A DNA stretch of 64,000 nt from Phycisphaerales bacterium (lineage in GTDB: Bacteria > Planctomycetota > Phycisphaerae > Phycisphaerales > SM1A02): positions 62,001 through 126,000 of the forward strand of contig JAQWMQ010000024.1 in the NCBI GenBank assembly GCA_029246705.1. The letters are read 5' to 3'. Position 1 is the first letter of the stretch, and every line of letters starts with the position of its first letter. Below are positions 16,667 through 27,552 of the stretch, one piece after another. Made by a program: the position numbers and the translations under genes. The notes under the pieces were generated by a model, which was not told the DNA's origin, searched no databases, and saw only the letters and a list, made by a program, of their open reading frames with translations.

Positions 16667-18043
16667 ATGGCTCGCAAGACCACGAGAAAGGCCTCGACGA
16701 CCTCCGGATCCTCCGTGAAGAAGGTCGCACGCATCCTGAAGAAGACCGAGAAGACGACCTCGGCCTCCGGAGGCGGGGCGAGCGCCGGCAACACAACCAA
16801 GAACACAGCCAAGAAGATGACCAAGAAGACGACCAAGACCACCAGTAAGACCTCGAGCAAGGCCGCGAAGGCTCCCACCAGGAAGAAGGCGGCAGGGGCT
16901 TCGAAACCTTCCGCGCGCAAGAAGCGTTCCGCCCCCGTGATGAGCCGCGAGTCTCGTGATCTCCAGACCCTCAAGCGAATCGAGCTTCTGGCCGAGGACG
17001 TGGTCACGAAGAGTCTCGCGCAGACCGATCCGTTCTTCGAGGTTCCGACTCGAGCCGTCTCGAACATGAATTTCAACAAGAAGGAACGCATCCTCGAGAT
17101 GGGCTCGAACACTCAGCGCCGCGAGTTGTTCAATCTCAACCAGGCGCGCAAGTTCATGCAGACGATCCTGCTCTCCAAGGGATGCAAGGATCTCGTCGAG
17201 GCCAGCAAGACCCTGAGCCTTCGCGGCATGTACTACATGAGCCTGCACACCATCGAGGGCACCAAGGAAAAGACCTTCGAGGACCAGGGCGAGTCCGACG
17301 GGATCCTCGAGGACATCGAGGTCACGCTCGACACCTTGCGCGAGGATCTGCACATCTTCGCCAAGAAGCGGGGGACGATGATCGGCAACATCACCGTCTT
17401 CGACAACGGCGACGAGATCAACTGTCGACGCATGGGGACTGGGGGCTATGCAATACCCTCCATCTGCGAGCCCAACGTGATCAAGTTCGGGAAGTGCGAA
17501 GCCGATTTCGTGCTGCATGTCGAGAAGGACACCGTCTGGAGTCGCTTCAACGAGGATCGCTTCTGGGAAAAGCACAACTGCATATTGACCGAAGGGTCGG
17601 GGCAGCCCCCGCGGGGCGTGCGCCGTCTTCTTCACCGACTCAATGCGGAGCTCGGCCTTCCCATCTACTGTCTTCTCGATTGCGATCCGTGGGGACACTA
17701 CATCTACAGCGTCATCAAGCAGGGATCCATCAATCTCGCCTTTGAAAGCCGCCGAATGGCCGTTCCGGAGGCGAAGTACATCGGGATCCGTGCCAACGAC
17801 TACGAACGGTGCGGTCTGAGTGATGACGTGAAGATCGCCCTGAATGACCGGGACCGAACCCGGGCCAAGCAGATCGCCGAGTATCCCTGGTTCCAGGATC
17901 GTCGACACTGGCAGCGCGAGATCAAGAAGATGCTGGGCAATGGCTTCAAGATGGAAGTCGAAGCACTCATCACCAAGGACATCTCGTACGTGACCGAGGT
18001 CTACGTGCCGGAGCGATTGCGCCAGATGGATTTTCTCGACTGA
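16667..18043 (+). CDS. top6A: DNA topoisomerase VI subunit A with lysine-rich N-terminal tail
   Basis: This 458-residue protein is the Spo11-like cleaving subunit of topoisomerase VI. A winged-helix region contains the tyrosine pair of LRGMYYMSLH (189-190), one of which is the nucleophile. The Toprim fold shows the acidic residues of VEKD (E286) and DCDPWGHYIY (D338, D340). The C-terminus is of normal family type. Residues 1-90 form an extension of Lys, Thr, Ala and Ser with repeated KK, resembling the basic tail of histone H1-like proteins; archaeal A subunits (about 360-390 residues) lack it. The frame is open further upstream, inside top6B, but the ATG at 16667 fits the gene pair. Subunits A and B work as an A2B2 complex that passes DNA through a double-strand break. 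Confidence 0.95.
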   Translation: MARKTTRKASTTSGSSVKKVARILKKTEKTTSASGGGASAGNTTKNTAKKMTKKTTKTTSKTSSKAAKAPTRKKAAGASKPSARKKRSAPVMSRESRDLQTLKRIELLAEDVVTKSLAQTDPFFEVPTRAVSNMNFNKKERILEMGSNTQRRELFNLNQARKFMQTILLSKGCKDLVEASKTLSLRGMYYMSLHTIEGTKEKTFEDQGESDGILEDIEVTLDTLREDLHIFAKKRGTMIGNITVFDNGDEINCRRMGTGGYAIPSICEPNVIKFGKCEADFVLHVEKDTVWSRFNEDRFWEKHNCILTEGSGQPPRGVRRLLHRLNAELGLPIYCLLDCDPWGHYIYSVIKQGSINLAFESRRMAVPEAKYIGIRANDYERCGLSDDVKIALNDRDRTRAKQIAEYPWFQDRRHWQREIKKMLGNGFKMEVEALITKDISYVTEVYVPERLRQMDFLD

Positions 18044-18054
18044 TCCGGTTCGGG

Positions 18055-18897
18055 TCAGGTGTCATCATCCGGTGGTGCCTTCGGGAGGTGGATCGTGAAG
18101 TCACTTCCCGCTCCCAGCTTCGAATGAAGCGCAATACGCCCGCCGTGAACCTCGACTATTCGTCTGGTCGTCGGCAAGCCGAGTCCGGTTCCGCCCGGCT
18201 TGCTTGAGACGTAGGGGTGGAAGACCTCGTCGAGCCTGGACTCCTCGATCCCCGGACCGTGATCGATCACGTGTATGCGGATCTCCTCGTTGTCGTTCTC
18301 GAGCCTGACCATCATCTCCCCCGGTCGGTCCGTGGACTCCGACTCCATTGCCTGGACGCCGTTGATCATGAGATTCAACAAGGCTTGCTTCAGCAGGCTC
18401 TCGTCGACGTTGGCCATGATTGGTTGCTCGGGCAGGTCTGCCCTGAGCAGCACGCCCGCCTGTTCGCACTGGGGATGGAAGAAATCAACCAGTTGGTCGA
18501 CGATCGCCCGTACATCATGTTCGGCCGGGTCCAGTTTCATTCGCCCGGCGAACCTCAGGAAATCCTCGAGGATCTCCCGTAACCGGACCGCTTCTCGTTC
18601 AAGTGCGCGGGTGCGTCGAAGGAGGCGATTCGCCTGCTCCTCGTCAAGGCCGGCCTCGGCCAGTTCCTCCTGGACGAGCTGGGCGTTCAGGACCACGGTG
18701 GAGAGCGGGTTCTTGATCTCGTGCGCCAGCCCGCTCGTCATCGATCCCAGTTCGGCCAGGCGTTCAGCAGCCACGGCCCGGCGTTCGGATTCTCGTGTTT
18801 CTCGTTTGCGTTTCTGCAGCTGGCGCTGGAGAACGACGGCCAGGATCACCGCGGCGACCAGGACAAAGACCAGAAACCACACTGGAGCTGAATCCAT
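18055..18897 (-). CDS. Membrane-anchored sensor histidine kinase, orphan
   Basis: This 280-residue kinase has one N-terminal membrane helix (about 6-24), a short coiled coil, a dimerisation/phosphoacceptor domain with GLAHEIKNPL (His at 59), and a HATPase domain with an N box (NLMINGVQAM), DHGPGI and GGTGLGLPTTRRIVEVHGG. The HEIKNPL type with little else is typical of NtrB/AtoS-like kinases. There is no sensory domain beyond the membrane helix and no response regulator in the neighbourhood, so partner and signal are unknown. It converges with topoisomerase VI A, 11 bases away. Confidence 0.9.
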   Translation of the reverse strand: MDSAPVWFLVFVLVAAVILAVVLQRQLQKRKRETRESERRAVAAERLAELGSMTSGLAHEIKNPLSTVVLNAQLVQEELAEAGLDEEQANRLLRRTRALEREAVRLREILEDFLRFAGRMKLDPAEHDVRAIVDQLVDFFHPQCEQAGVLLRADLPEQPIMANVDESLLKQALLNLMINGVQAMESESTDRPGEMMVRLENDNEEIRIHVIDHGPGIEESRLDEVFHPYVSSKPGGTGLGLPTTRRIVEVHGGRIALHSKLGAGSDFTIHLPKAPPDDDT

Positions 18898-18930
18898 AGG
18901 TAAACAGGGGCGTTGTGCGACGAGGGTCGC

Positions 18931-19206
18931 TCAGGAACTTGGTTGGCCGGTTTCCACGCTGCTGCGTTCCAAGGCTCTTACCTGGGACGCGGACCAGCCC
19001 TTGTCGCCTTGGGATGCGCTGTAAATGACCTTCTCGCCGTCCTTCAGGGTTCTGAAGCCGGACTCCTGATTGATCACCGAGAAGTGGACGAAGATGTCCT
19101 GCCCTGTAGGGCCGACAATGAACCCGAAACCCTTGCGAGCATCGAACCACTTCACTTCACCTTCCAGTGATTCAATCGCCTCCAGATCATCTTTTTCGCT
19201 CGACAT
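18931..19206 (-). CDS. Cold-shock domain protein
   Basis: This 91-residue protein starts at the ATG at 19206 (MSSEKDD); a longer frame upstream has no family similarity. It carries a single cold-shock domain with RNP1 KGFGFI (25-30) and RNP2 DIFVHFSVI (37-45), which bind single-stranded RNA or DNA. It is longer than the classical 67-70 residue CspA because of about 13 acidic residues before the domain and a Ser-rich tail. It is expected to act as an RNA chaperone. It lies between the histidine kinase and pnp on the same strand, but the strong pnp terminator just upstream suggests it has its own promoter. Confidence 0.92.
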   Translation of the reverse strand: MSSEKDDLEAIESLEGEVKWFDARKGFGFIVGPTGQDIFVHFSVINQESGFRTLKDGEKVIYSASQGDKGWSASQVRALERSSVETGQPSS

Positions 19207-19295
19207 GTAAGTGGCCCCAATGTAACTGTGCTCGTGAAGCCATCTTGAGGGCTTCACGTCATTTTGGCAAGCTGGCTGGGACATCTCCTCCGATT

Positions 19296-19340
19296 AAAAA
19301 GACGATCCCTGCTGCAACCGGTTGGTCGCAGCAGGGATCG
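19296..19340 (-). terminator. Rho-independent terminator of pnp
   Basis: A perfect 13-bp stem (19303-19315 with 19328-19340, CGATCCCTGCTGC and its complement) around a 12-base loop is followed on the minus strand by TC and a run of five T residues. It begins 25 bases after the pnp stop codon. Confidence 0.88.
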
Positions 19341-19364
19341 TGGTGTAGCGGTGACGGGTGTTGC

Positions 19365-21518
<2,154 letters not shown>

Positions 21519-21688
21519 GTGTACTCCTGCCTTCGTCCCGGAAAACTTCGTTTCGGGACGTTTCGGCGTTAGTGCTGGTGATCGGTCTTCTTGATCGAAT
21601 CACCGTGTGAGCCGCTCCTTCGGCAGAAGGCGAAGGGTAGTCGTCAAAGACGAATACCGGTCGCCCACTGCCGCTTCGGCGGCATGAG

Positions 21689-21719
21689 AAAAAACGCACC
21701 TCGGGCATCGCCTGAGGTG
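21689..21719 (-). terminator. Rho-independent terminator of rpsO
   Basis: A 10-bp stem with one mismatch (21697-21706 with 21710-21719) and a three-base loop is followed on the minus strand by CG and six T residues. It begins only six bases after the rpsO stop codon and may attenuate rather than stop transcription into pnp. Confidence 0.75.
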
Positions 21720-21724
21720 AGGGT

Positions 21725-21994
21725 TTATTTACGGAGACCGAGCTTCTTGATCAACTGAAGGTACGCCTGACGATCGGTCCTCGAGAGGTACCGGAGCAGT
21801 CGGTTTCTTCGACCGACCATCATCAGGAGCCCGCGCCGCGAGGCGTGGTCCTTGTGGTTGTTCTTGAAGTGATCCTGAAGCGCATTGATGCGCTCCGAGA
21901 GGACTGCGATCTGGACCTGGGGAGACCCCGTGTCCGAATCGTTTGCCCGGTGTTCTTGGATCAGCTCGGATTTTCTATCTGCAGTGATGGTCAT
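21725..21994 (-). CDS. rpsO: 30S ribosomal protein S15
   Basis: This 89-residue protein binds 16S rRNA and helps assemble the platform of the small subunit. It has the family phrases [41 protein letters not shown] and a lysine-rich end, at exactly the usual length. It starts a minus-strand unit that continues to pnp. Upstream, CCCGGC and GCCGGG form a small hairpin in the leader (about 22034-22048), possibly related to the autoregulation known for S15 in other bacteria; that is a guess. Confidence 0.97.
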   Translation of the reverse strand: MTITADRKSELIQEHRANDSDTGSPQVQIAVLSERINALQDHFKNNHKDHASRRGLLMMVGRRNRLLRYLSRTDRQAYLQLIKKLGLRK

Positions 21995-22250
21995 CTGTCA
22001 TCCGTCTTGTCCACCCAGTCATCGGGAGGACGCCCGGCCCTGCCGGGGTTGTGAGTATCTCATTTCATTAAACAGACCCGGAAGGGTACCCATGAATGGC
22101 CTGAATCGCAAGATTCGAGGTCAGTTCGAGGCATGGAAGAGAACTCGCTTTGACGGATTCGGGGGTGGTGCCTCGACCCCTGCTAGACTCCCATGAAGCA
22201 GCTCTTGACGTCAAATACCGCCCTGAGAGGGCAAGAGGATCAATCCAGGC

Positions 22251-23906
22251 ATGAGTTCCCCCGCCCCAGACAACCAGGACCAGCATTCACTGGCCGAGGC
22301 CGTGCGGGAGTACGCCCTGCAGGAGGATCAGATTCGAGCTGGTGGTGGCCCCAAGGGAGTCAAACGCCAGCATGATCACGGCCGACTGACCGCCCGGGAG
22401 CGGATCGATCGCCTGGTGGATGCGGGAACCGCCCCGATGGAGCTCGGGCTCTGGTCCGCGTGGAAGATGTACCAGCAGTACGGAGGCGCGCCCGGCGCCG
22501 GCGTGGTGACCATGATCGGGCAGGTGGCTGGTCGGCTCACCATGATCATCGCCAATGATGCCACGGTGAAGGCCGGGGCCTTCTTCCCCATGACCTGCAA
22601 GAAGATCATTCGGGCCCAGGTCATGGCCGAAATGGCGGGCCTGCCGCTGATCTACCTCGTGGATTCCGCCGGTGTCTTCCTGCCTCTTCAGGAGGATGTC
22701 TTCCCGGATACCGATGACTTCGGGCGCATCTTCAGGAACAACGCGGTCATCTCCGCTTCCGGCATTCCCCAGCTGGCCGCCATCATGGGCAACTGCGTGG
22801 CCGGGGGGGGCTACCTTCCGGTGCTCTGTGATTCCCTGGTGATGACCGAAGGCAGTGGTCTCTATCTGGCCGGTCCGGCCCTGGTGCGAGCCGCCATCGG
22901 GCAGGAGGTCGATTCCGAGGAACTCGGTGGTGCTGAAATGCATTCCGAAATCTCGGGAACGGTTGATTTTCGTGAACCTGATGATGAATCGAGCATCAAT
23001 CGAATCCAGCGATTGATGCTGGGCTACGACTCGGTGCCCACGGTCTCCGAGCCTGCATTCGAAGCATCCCCGCCGCGAAACCCCGAAGACCAGATCCTCT
23101 CCATCTTCCAATCAGCACCCGGCAGCCAGTACGACATGGTCGATCTGCTCGACTGCATCGTCGACGGCGACAGCATGGATCTCTATCGCAACGACTACGG
23201 GCGATCGCTGGTGTGTGCCTACGCACGCATCGGTGGGAGGAACTGCGGCATCGTCGCCAACCAGAAGAAGCTCACCGAGCGCCGGCAGCCTGGTGGCAAG
23301 GCCGGGCCGACGAGTTCGATGAACATGCCTGCAGTGATCTACGATGACAGTGCCGACAAGGCAGCACGTTTCATCATGGATTGCAACCAACGCCGGGTTC
23401 CGCTGGTGTTCATCAGTGACACCACCGGTTTCATGGTGGGCCGGGACAGCGAGCAGGGCGGAATCATCCGCTCCGGTGCGAAGATGGTCAACGCGATGTC
23501 CAACTGCGTCGTTCCCAAGATCGCCTTGTTGCTGAATTCCAGCTACGGGGCGGGTAACTACGCAATGTGCGGCCGAGCATTTGATCCGCTGCTGACCCTT
23601 GCCTGGCCGAATGCCAAGTTCGCCGTGATGGGCGCGAACCAGGCAGCCAGCACACTGCTGCAGATCGATCTTGCCGCCAGGAAACGTCGTGGCGAGGAAG
23701 TCGACGAGAAGACCCGCAATGAACTGCTGGAAGCGATCTCGACGTCCTATCACGAACAGCAGGACATTCGTTACGCCGCTGCTCGTGGCTGGGTGGACCG
23801 CATCATCGCCCCCCTGGACACACGATCCGAACTCGCCTTCGCACTGCAGTTCGCGCAAGGTGCGGTTTCCCGGGCACCGTTCAAGACCGGCGTGCTCCAG
23901 ACCTGA
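22251..23906 (+). CDS. Acyl-CoA carboxylase carboxyltransferase (methylcrotonyl-CoA carboxylase beta-like)
   Basis: This 551-residue protein has the two crotonase-fold halves of biotin-dependent carboxyltransferases. The N-terminal half has RLTARERIDRLVD and the oxyanion region CVAGGGYLPVLCDSL; the C-terminal half has GAGNYAMCGRAFDPLL and WPNAKFAVMGANQAA. GAGNYAMCGRA with a following WPNA is typical of methylcrotonyl- or geranyl-CoA carboxylase beta subunits used in leucine or isoprenoid breakdown; propionyl-type enzymes differ here. The enzyme moves carboxyl from biotin to an acyl-CoA. The biotin carboxylase/carrier alpha subunit is not in the window. GAGG precedes the ATG. It is followed 13 bases later by rdgB. 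Confidence 0.9.
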   Translation: MSSPAPDNQDQHSLAEAVREYALQEDQIRAGGGPKGVKRQHDHGRLTARERIDRLVDAGTAPMELGLWSAWKMYQQYGGAPGAGVVTMIGQVAGRLTMIIANDATVKAGAFFPMTCKKIIRAQVMAEMAGLPLIYLVDSAGVFLPLQEDVFPDTDDFGRIFRNNAVISASGIPQLAAIMGNCVAGGGYLPVLCDSLVMTEGSGLYLAGPALVRAAIGQEVDSEELGGAEMHSEISGTVDFREPDDESSINRIQRLMLGYDSVPTVSEPAFEASPPRNPEDQILSIFQSAPGSQYDMVDLLDCIVDGDSMDLYRNDYGRSLVCAYARIGGRNCGIVANQKKLTERRQPGGKAGPTSSMNMPAVIYDDSADKAARFIMDCNQRRVPLVFISDTTGFMVGRDSEQGGIIRSGAKMVNAMSNCVVPKIALLLNSSYGAGNYAMCGRAFDPLLTLAWPNAKFAVMGANQAASTLLQIDLAARKRRGEEVDEKTRNELLEAISTSYHEQQDIRYAAARGWVDRIIAPLDTRSELAFALQFAQGAVSRAPFKTGVLQT

Positions 23907-23919
23907 GGAGAGTCCATCC

Positions 23920-24555
23920 ATGACTCGCGTGCTGCTGGCCACCGGAAATCCCCACAAGCTCGATGAAGTTCGCCCCGTGCTGCATCCTCTCGGCATGGAG
24001 GTCGTGGGGCTCGATTCACTTGATTCCATTCCGCCCGAACCCGTCGAGGACGGAACGACCTTCGAGGCGAATGCCCGAATCAAGGCGACCGAATACGCGA
24101 GGGCAACGGGACGCATCTGCCTTGCGGATGATTCGGGCCTGGAAGTCGATGCCCTCGATGGTGAACCCGGTGTCCACTCGGCTCGCTGGTCGGGTGAAGG
24201 CGGTACTCGGGACGAACGTGACCGTGCGAACAACCACAAGCTGATCGATGCCATGAAGGATGTTCCCGAAGCCGAACGAACGGCACGTTTCGTCTGTGCG
24301 ATGTGCCTGGCAGCTCCCGACGGGCGTGTGCTTGCCGAGACTCGTGGGACGTTCGAGGGAACCATCGTCATCGATCCTCGAGGCGAAAATGGGTTCGGCT
24401 ACGACCCGCATCTCCTCGTGCTGGGGGAGAAACGGACCAGTGCGGAGCTGACTCCCGAGGAAAAGAACGCGCGAAGCCACCGTGGGGAGGCATCTCGGGC
24501 CATTGCGGCGCTGATCGCAGCCGGTGCGATGAATGCCAGTGAACGGCCGGCCTGA
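23920..24555 (+). CDS. rdgB: dITP/XTP pyrophosphatase (RdgB/HAM1)
   Basis: This 211-residue house-cleaning enzyme hydrolyses non-canonical purine nucleoside triphosphates (dITP, XTP) to monophosphates. The start at 23920 follows GAGGAG at the right distance; the frame is open upstream inside the previous gene without similarity. The motifs are TGNPHKLDEV (substrate and metal binding), ADDSGLEVDALDGEPGVHSARW, and FGYDPHLL near residue 160. The length is slightly above the usual 195-200. It follows the carboxyltransferase gene closely. Confidence 0.95.
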   Translation: MTRVLLATGNPHKLDEVRPVLHPLGMEVVGLDSLDSIPPEPVEDGTTFEANARIKATEYARATGRICLADDSGLEVDALDGEPGVHSARWSGEGGTRDERDRANNHKLIDAMKDVPEAERTARFVCAMCLAAPDGRVLAETRGTFEGTIVIDPRGENGFGYDPHLLVLGEKRTSAELTPEEKNARSHRGEASRAIAALIAAGAMNASERPA

Positions 24556-24560
24556 TCCAG

Positions 24561-25832
24561 ATGGCTTCCCACTCACTACCGATCCTGATGCCTCGCATGG
24601 ACTGGCAGCAGTACAGCTGTCACGGATGCGGACTCTGTTGCCGGGATTTCACCGTGCAATTGCGGGAAGAGGATCTCAAGAAACTCGAGGCCCAGCAGTG
24701 GGAATCGATTCTTGGTGAAGAGGTGGTCGTTCACTTTCGAGGTCGTCCCTACCTGAAGCGTCGTGACGACGGTTCCTGCATCTTCCTCAAGGAAGACGGC
24801 CTGTGCCGGATCCATGCCGACCATGGTTTCGCCGAGAAACCCATCGCTTGCCAGGTCTTTCCGTTCAATCTCGCTCCGGGAGCGAAGCAGATACGCGTGG
24901 GGGTGAACTTCCTCTGTCGCAGCGTCCAGGAGAACCGTGGCGCAGGACTGCAGACGCATCGCGGCGATCTGCGGCGGTTCGCTGCGGAACTTCCCGAGCT
25001 CAACGTCGCTTCGGACGAGGCGTCGCTTGCCCGCGGGATCGACACTGCCAGCGAGCGTGAAGGGCAGGCACTGCTTTCAGTCATCGATGAGTGGTTGGTT
25101 CGTGAGGATGTCTCCTTCTCGACGCGGTTGGACGGACTGGCGTGGATCGCGCAGTCATTGGGGGAAGCTCGTCTCGCGGAGGTTCGTGGAAGCCGGTTCG
25201 AGGAACTGGTTGGACTGCTTGGTTCCGCACTGCCCGGTGAGCTTGACCTGTTGCCGATCAAGGCACCAACCAGGCGGCAATCCGCCCTGCTCCGGCAAGC
25301 GGCCTTCACTCGAACCGAGGATCCGATGATCGGTGACGGGGGATCCCGCCGAGGAAGAGTCCGCACCACCCTCTCCCAGTTGAAGAGAAGTCGCAGCGTC
25401 CGGCGCGGTCGTGGACTTACCCCGATGCTGTCTTCGGCCCTGCCCTCGGGCGTCAGGTTCCAGGCGATCGAAGGCGTCGGGCCTTTTTCTGAATCGCCTG
25501 AGTCCGCGGCCATGGACGAACTCTGTCTTCGATGGATCCGAGCGACATTGCACGGTTCCAGGGCGTGGGGAAGCGCCCACTACGGGTGGTCGATCGTCGA
25601 TGGACTCCAGGCCCTCGTGTTGAACGTGGCCTGTGCCGGCTGGATCGCGCGGTTGTGCTCGGCGGCGGAATCAAGACCGGTCGCCGGCCTTGAAGACGTT
25701 CGAACCGCCATCGGCAGGGTCGACCGGCATTCCGGTCGAGCGCCCTGGCTCGGTAACCCGGTGGAGTTGGTCAGGCTTCGGTACCTCAGGCTGGACGATG
25801 GTCTTCGACGGGTGCTTCAGGCGAATTGGTGA
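24561..25832 (+). CDS. YkgJ-type CxxCxxCC cluster protein, long form
   Basis: This 423-residue protein starts with a CxxCxxCC motif (C20, C23, C26, C27) followed by further cysteines near residues 74, 82 and 97 (DGSC, GLC, IAC), the pattern of the YkgJ/UPF0153 family, thought to bind zinc or iron. The usual family member is 100-250 residues; here about 280 extra residues follow with no recognised domain, helical and rich in Arg and Leu. Function is unknown. The start six bases after rdgB gives the longest form; the ATG at 24588 or 24597 is also possible. The last 47 bases overlap the end of the convergent flippase-like gene. Confidence 0.75.
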   Translation: MASHSLPILMPRMDWQQYSCHGCGLCCRDFTVQLREEDLKKLEAQQWESILGEEVVVHFRGRPYLKRRDDGSCIFLKEDGLCRIHADHGFAEKPIACQVFPFNLAPGAKQIRVGVNFLCRSVQENRGAGLQTHRGDLRRFAAELPELNVASDEASLARGIDTASEREGQALLSVIDEWLVREDVSFSTRLDGLAWIAQSLGEARLAEVRGSRFEELVGLLGSALPGELDLLPIKAPTRRQSALLRQAAFTRTEDPMIGDGGSRRGRVRTTLSQLKRSRSVRRGRGLTPMLSSALPSGVRFQAIEGVGPFSESPESAAMDELCLRWIRATLHGSRAWGSAHYGWSIVDGLQALVLNVACAGWIARLCSAAESRPVAGLEDVRTAIGRVDRHSGRAPWLGNPVELVRLRYLRLDDGLRRVLQANW

Positions 25833-26799
25833 CTTCATCGACAGGCCGGTTCCTGAGCAGCCGGACGAAAGCCCAGATCGAGGTGGCGATTCCGATCGGA
25901 ACCACGATCAGGGCCTCGCCTGCGGATTCGACCAGCGCGAGTTGAGAGGCGACTCCGAGGGGGTCCTGCCCTCCAAGGGAATCCGAAGCGAACTTCGCGG
26001 TCACGAACGCGACGGTGGCTTCCCGCCAGCCGAACCGGCCGAGTGGGTTGAAGCCCATCATCAATGCCGCAACCGAAAGCAGGATCACCTCATTGGTGCC
26101 CAATGTGATGCCGAGGATCTGTGCAGCGATGGCCATTCGCAGGCAGCCGTTGCCGAGGACCAGCAGACGTCCGACTATTCCCGAGACAAGAGCGCGCGGG
26201 TCCCCGAACATCTTGTCGACACCCTTGGCGTACCTGATGGCCAGGGGGATGCGCGCCAGTATCCAGATGCCGAATCCCGACAAGGCCAGGAAAAGTCCAA
26301 GGATGATCGCCCAACCTATGCCCGGTTCCCCCATGATCAGGGTGGCTAGAATCACGCTGCCAAGGCACGCTGCGGTGGTGATGATGATCGCTCCGAACCA
26401 GGCCAGGATCGGCACGAGGGGTACACGGTCCACGCGAGCGTGGTAGAGGATCCGAAAGATCGTTCCCAAGCGTACTGGTGCGTAGTTCATGCATGCCGCC
26501 GACATGTTGACGGCCTGGATATCCATCACCTTGAGTCGGTGGTAGGGGCGAATGATTCCCCAGAAGACCAGGCCGTCGAGGATCGTCCCCAACAGACCGG
26601 TGCCGAGCAGGGCGGCGATCATCAACGGTGAAGCGGACTTGATCCTTGACCAGTCGGTGTCGCCGTAGAAGGCGATCTTGATGCAGTACGCCAGAAGAAG
26701 TGCGCCCAGCAGAAAACCGAAGACCTGGAATGCCAGCCTCTTCGGGGAGAGCATCTTGCGACGCAGGTTGTCCAGTGGTTGATCAGCTTCGGAGTTCAT
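25786..26799 (-). CDS. Flippase-like integral membrane protein (UPF0104/LPG synthase TM region)
   Basis: This 337-residue protein has about eight hydrophobic segments and matches the LPG_synthase_TM/UPF0104 type (AglD/MprF membrane domain) in length and layout: an N-terminal pair of helices, a central VNMSAACMNYAPVRLG-type stretch and a late FGWREA motif. Members are often coupled to GT2 glycosyltransferases and may flip lipid-linked sugars or aminoacyl lipids. Here its ATG at 26799 overlaps the stop of a GT2 gene (ATGA), which fits that coupling. The overlap decides the start against a longer frame to 26823. Confidence 0.75.
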   Translation of the reverse strand: MNSEADQPLDNLRRKMLSPKRLAFQVFGFLLGALLLAYCIKIAFYGDTDWSRIKSASPLMIAALLGTGLLGTILDGLVFWGIIRPYHRLKVMDIQAVNMSAACMNYAPVRLGTIFRILYHARVDRVPLVPILAWFGAIIITTAACLGSVILATLIMGEPGIGWAIILGLFLALSGFGIWILARIPLAIRYAKGVDKMFGDPRALVSGIVGRLLVLGNGCLRMAIAAQILGITLGTNEVILLSVAALMMGFNPLGRFGWREATVAFVTAKFASDSLGGQDPLGVASQLALVESAGEALIVVPIGIATSIWAFVRLLRNRPVDEVTNSPEAPVEDHRPA

Positions 26800-27533
26800 G
26801 AGCCTCTTCTTGAGCGGGACCATTCCTTCAAGATAACGAACACCGCACGGACCCCGTCCTTTGCGCCGATCTTCTTGCCGCTCTTGAAGTCACGTGGGTC
26901 GTAGGAGATCGAGGCATTGCCTATCCGGGCTCCACATCGTGCCAGTGCGGCGGTGACCTGAGGCTCCACGCCGAACCGGTCCTCGGTGAGCTCGGAAAGT
27001 ATGCGCTTCATGAACGGAGCTGGAATCGCCTTGTAACAGCATTCCATGTCGTTCACGTCCAGTCCCGTAGCCAGATTGCTCAGTCGAGTGAGTATGCGGT
27101 TCACCTTCGTATGCAGCCAGCCCATGGGCGACTCTCGTTGACCTCGGTCGAATCGGTCTCCGTAGACTACATCGTACTTTTCGGCCTCGAGTACTCCCAG
27201 AAGAACGGAGAAGTCGTCCGGGTGGTATTCGAGATCGGCATCCTGGATCATGAGGACATCCTCCCCCTCCGCATCGATCAGGGCCTTCTCGAAACCGGTT
27301 CGAACCGCCGCCCCCTTGCCGCGGTTCTCATCATGCCTCAATGCGATGATTCGATCGTCCTCCGTGGCGAGCTCGCCTGCAACCGTGGCCGTCTGCTGGT
27401 CGGAGCAGTCGTCGACGATGATGACTCGACGATCCCAGCCCTCGGGCAGCCGGGTCTCAATGACACGGCTCACGCAGTCACGAAGAGTCTGGGCTTCGTT
27501 GAAGCAGGGGATGACCACATGGAGGCTTGGCAC
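26796..27533 (-). CDS. Family 2 glycosyltransferase (DPM/DpgS-like)
   Basis: I choose a GTG start at 27533 with AGGAG 12 bases upstream, giving 245 residues that begin PSLHVVIPCFNEA directly after Met; a TTG at 27578 would overlap the flotillin gene by 26 bases. The GT-A fold shows HVVIPCFNEAQTL, VDDCSD, and the IQDADLEY metal and donor site (about residue 93). It is close in type to dolichol-phosphate/polyprenol-phosphate sugar transferases, which load a sugar onto a lipid carrier at the cytoplasmic face. There is no C-terminal membrane segment; the overlapping flippase-like protein may supply that. Confidence 0.85.
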   Translation of the reverse strand: MPSLHVVIPCFNEAQTLRDCVSRVIETRLPEGWDRRVIIVDDCSDQQTATVAGELATEDDRIIALRHDENRGKGAAVRTGFEKALIDAEGEDVLMIQDADLEYHPDDFSVLLGVLEAEKYDVVYGDRFDRGQRESPMGWLHTKVNRILTRLSNLATGLDVNDMECCYKAIPAPFMKRILSELTEDRFGVEPQVTAALARCGARIGNASISYDPRDFKSGKKIGAKDGVRAVFVILKEWSRSRRGS

Positions 27534-27552
27534 GAAGAGGACGCTCCTGGAC

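Noticed and set aside
16529-17908. Long minus-strand frame opposite topoisomerase VI A
   Set aside because: Same cause: antisense to a well-supported gene, with no signal, motif or ribosome binding site.
23112-24371. 419-codon minus-strand frame opposite the carboxyltransferase and rdgB
   Set aside because: It crosses two well-supported genes in opposite orientation and shows no recognisable protein.
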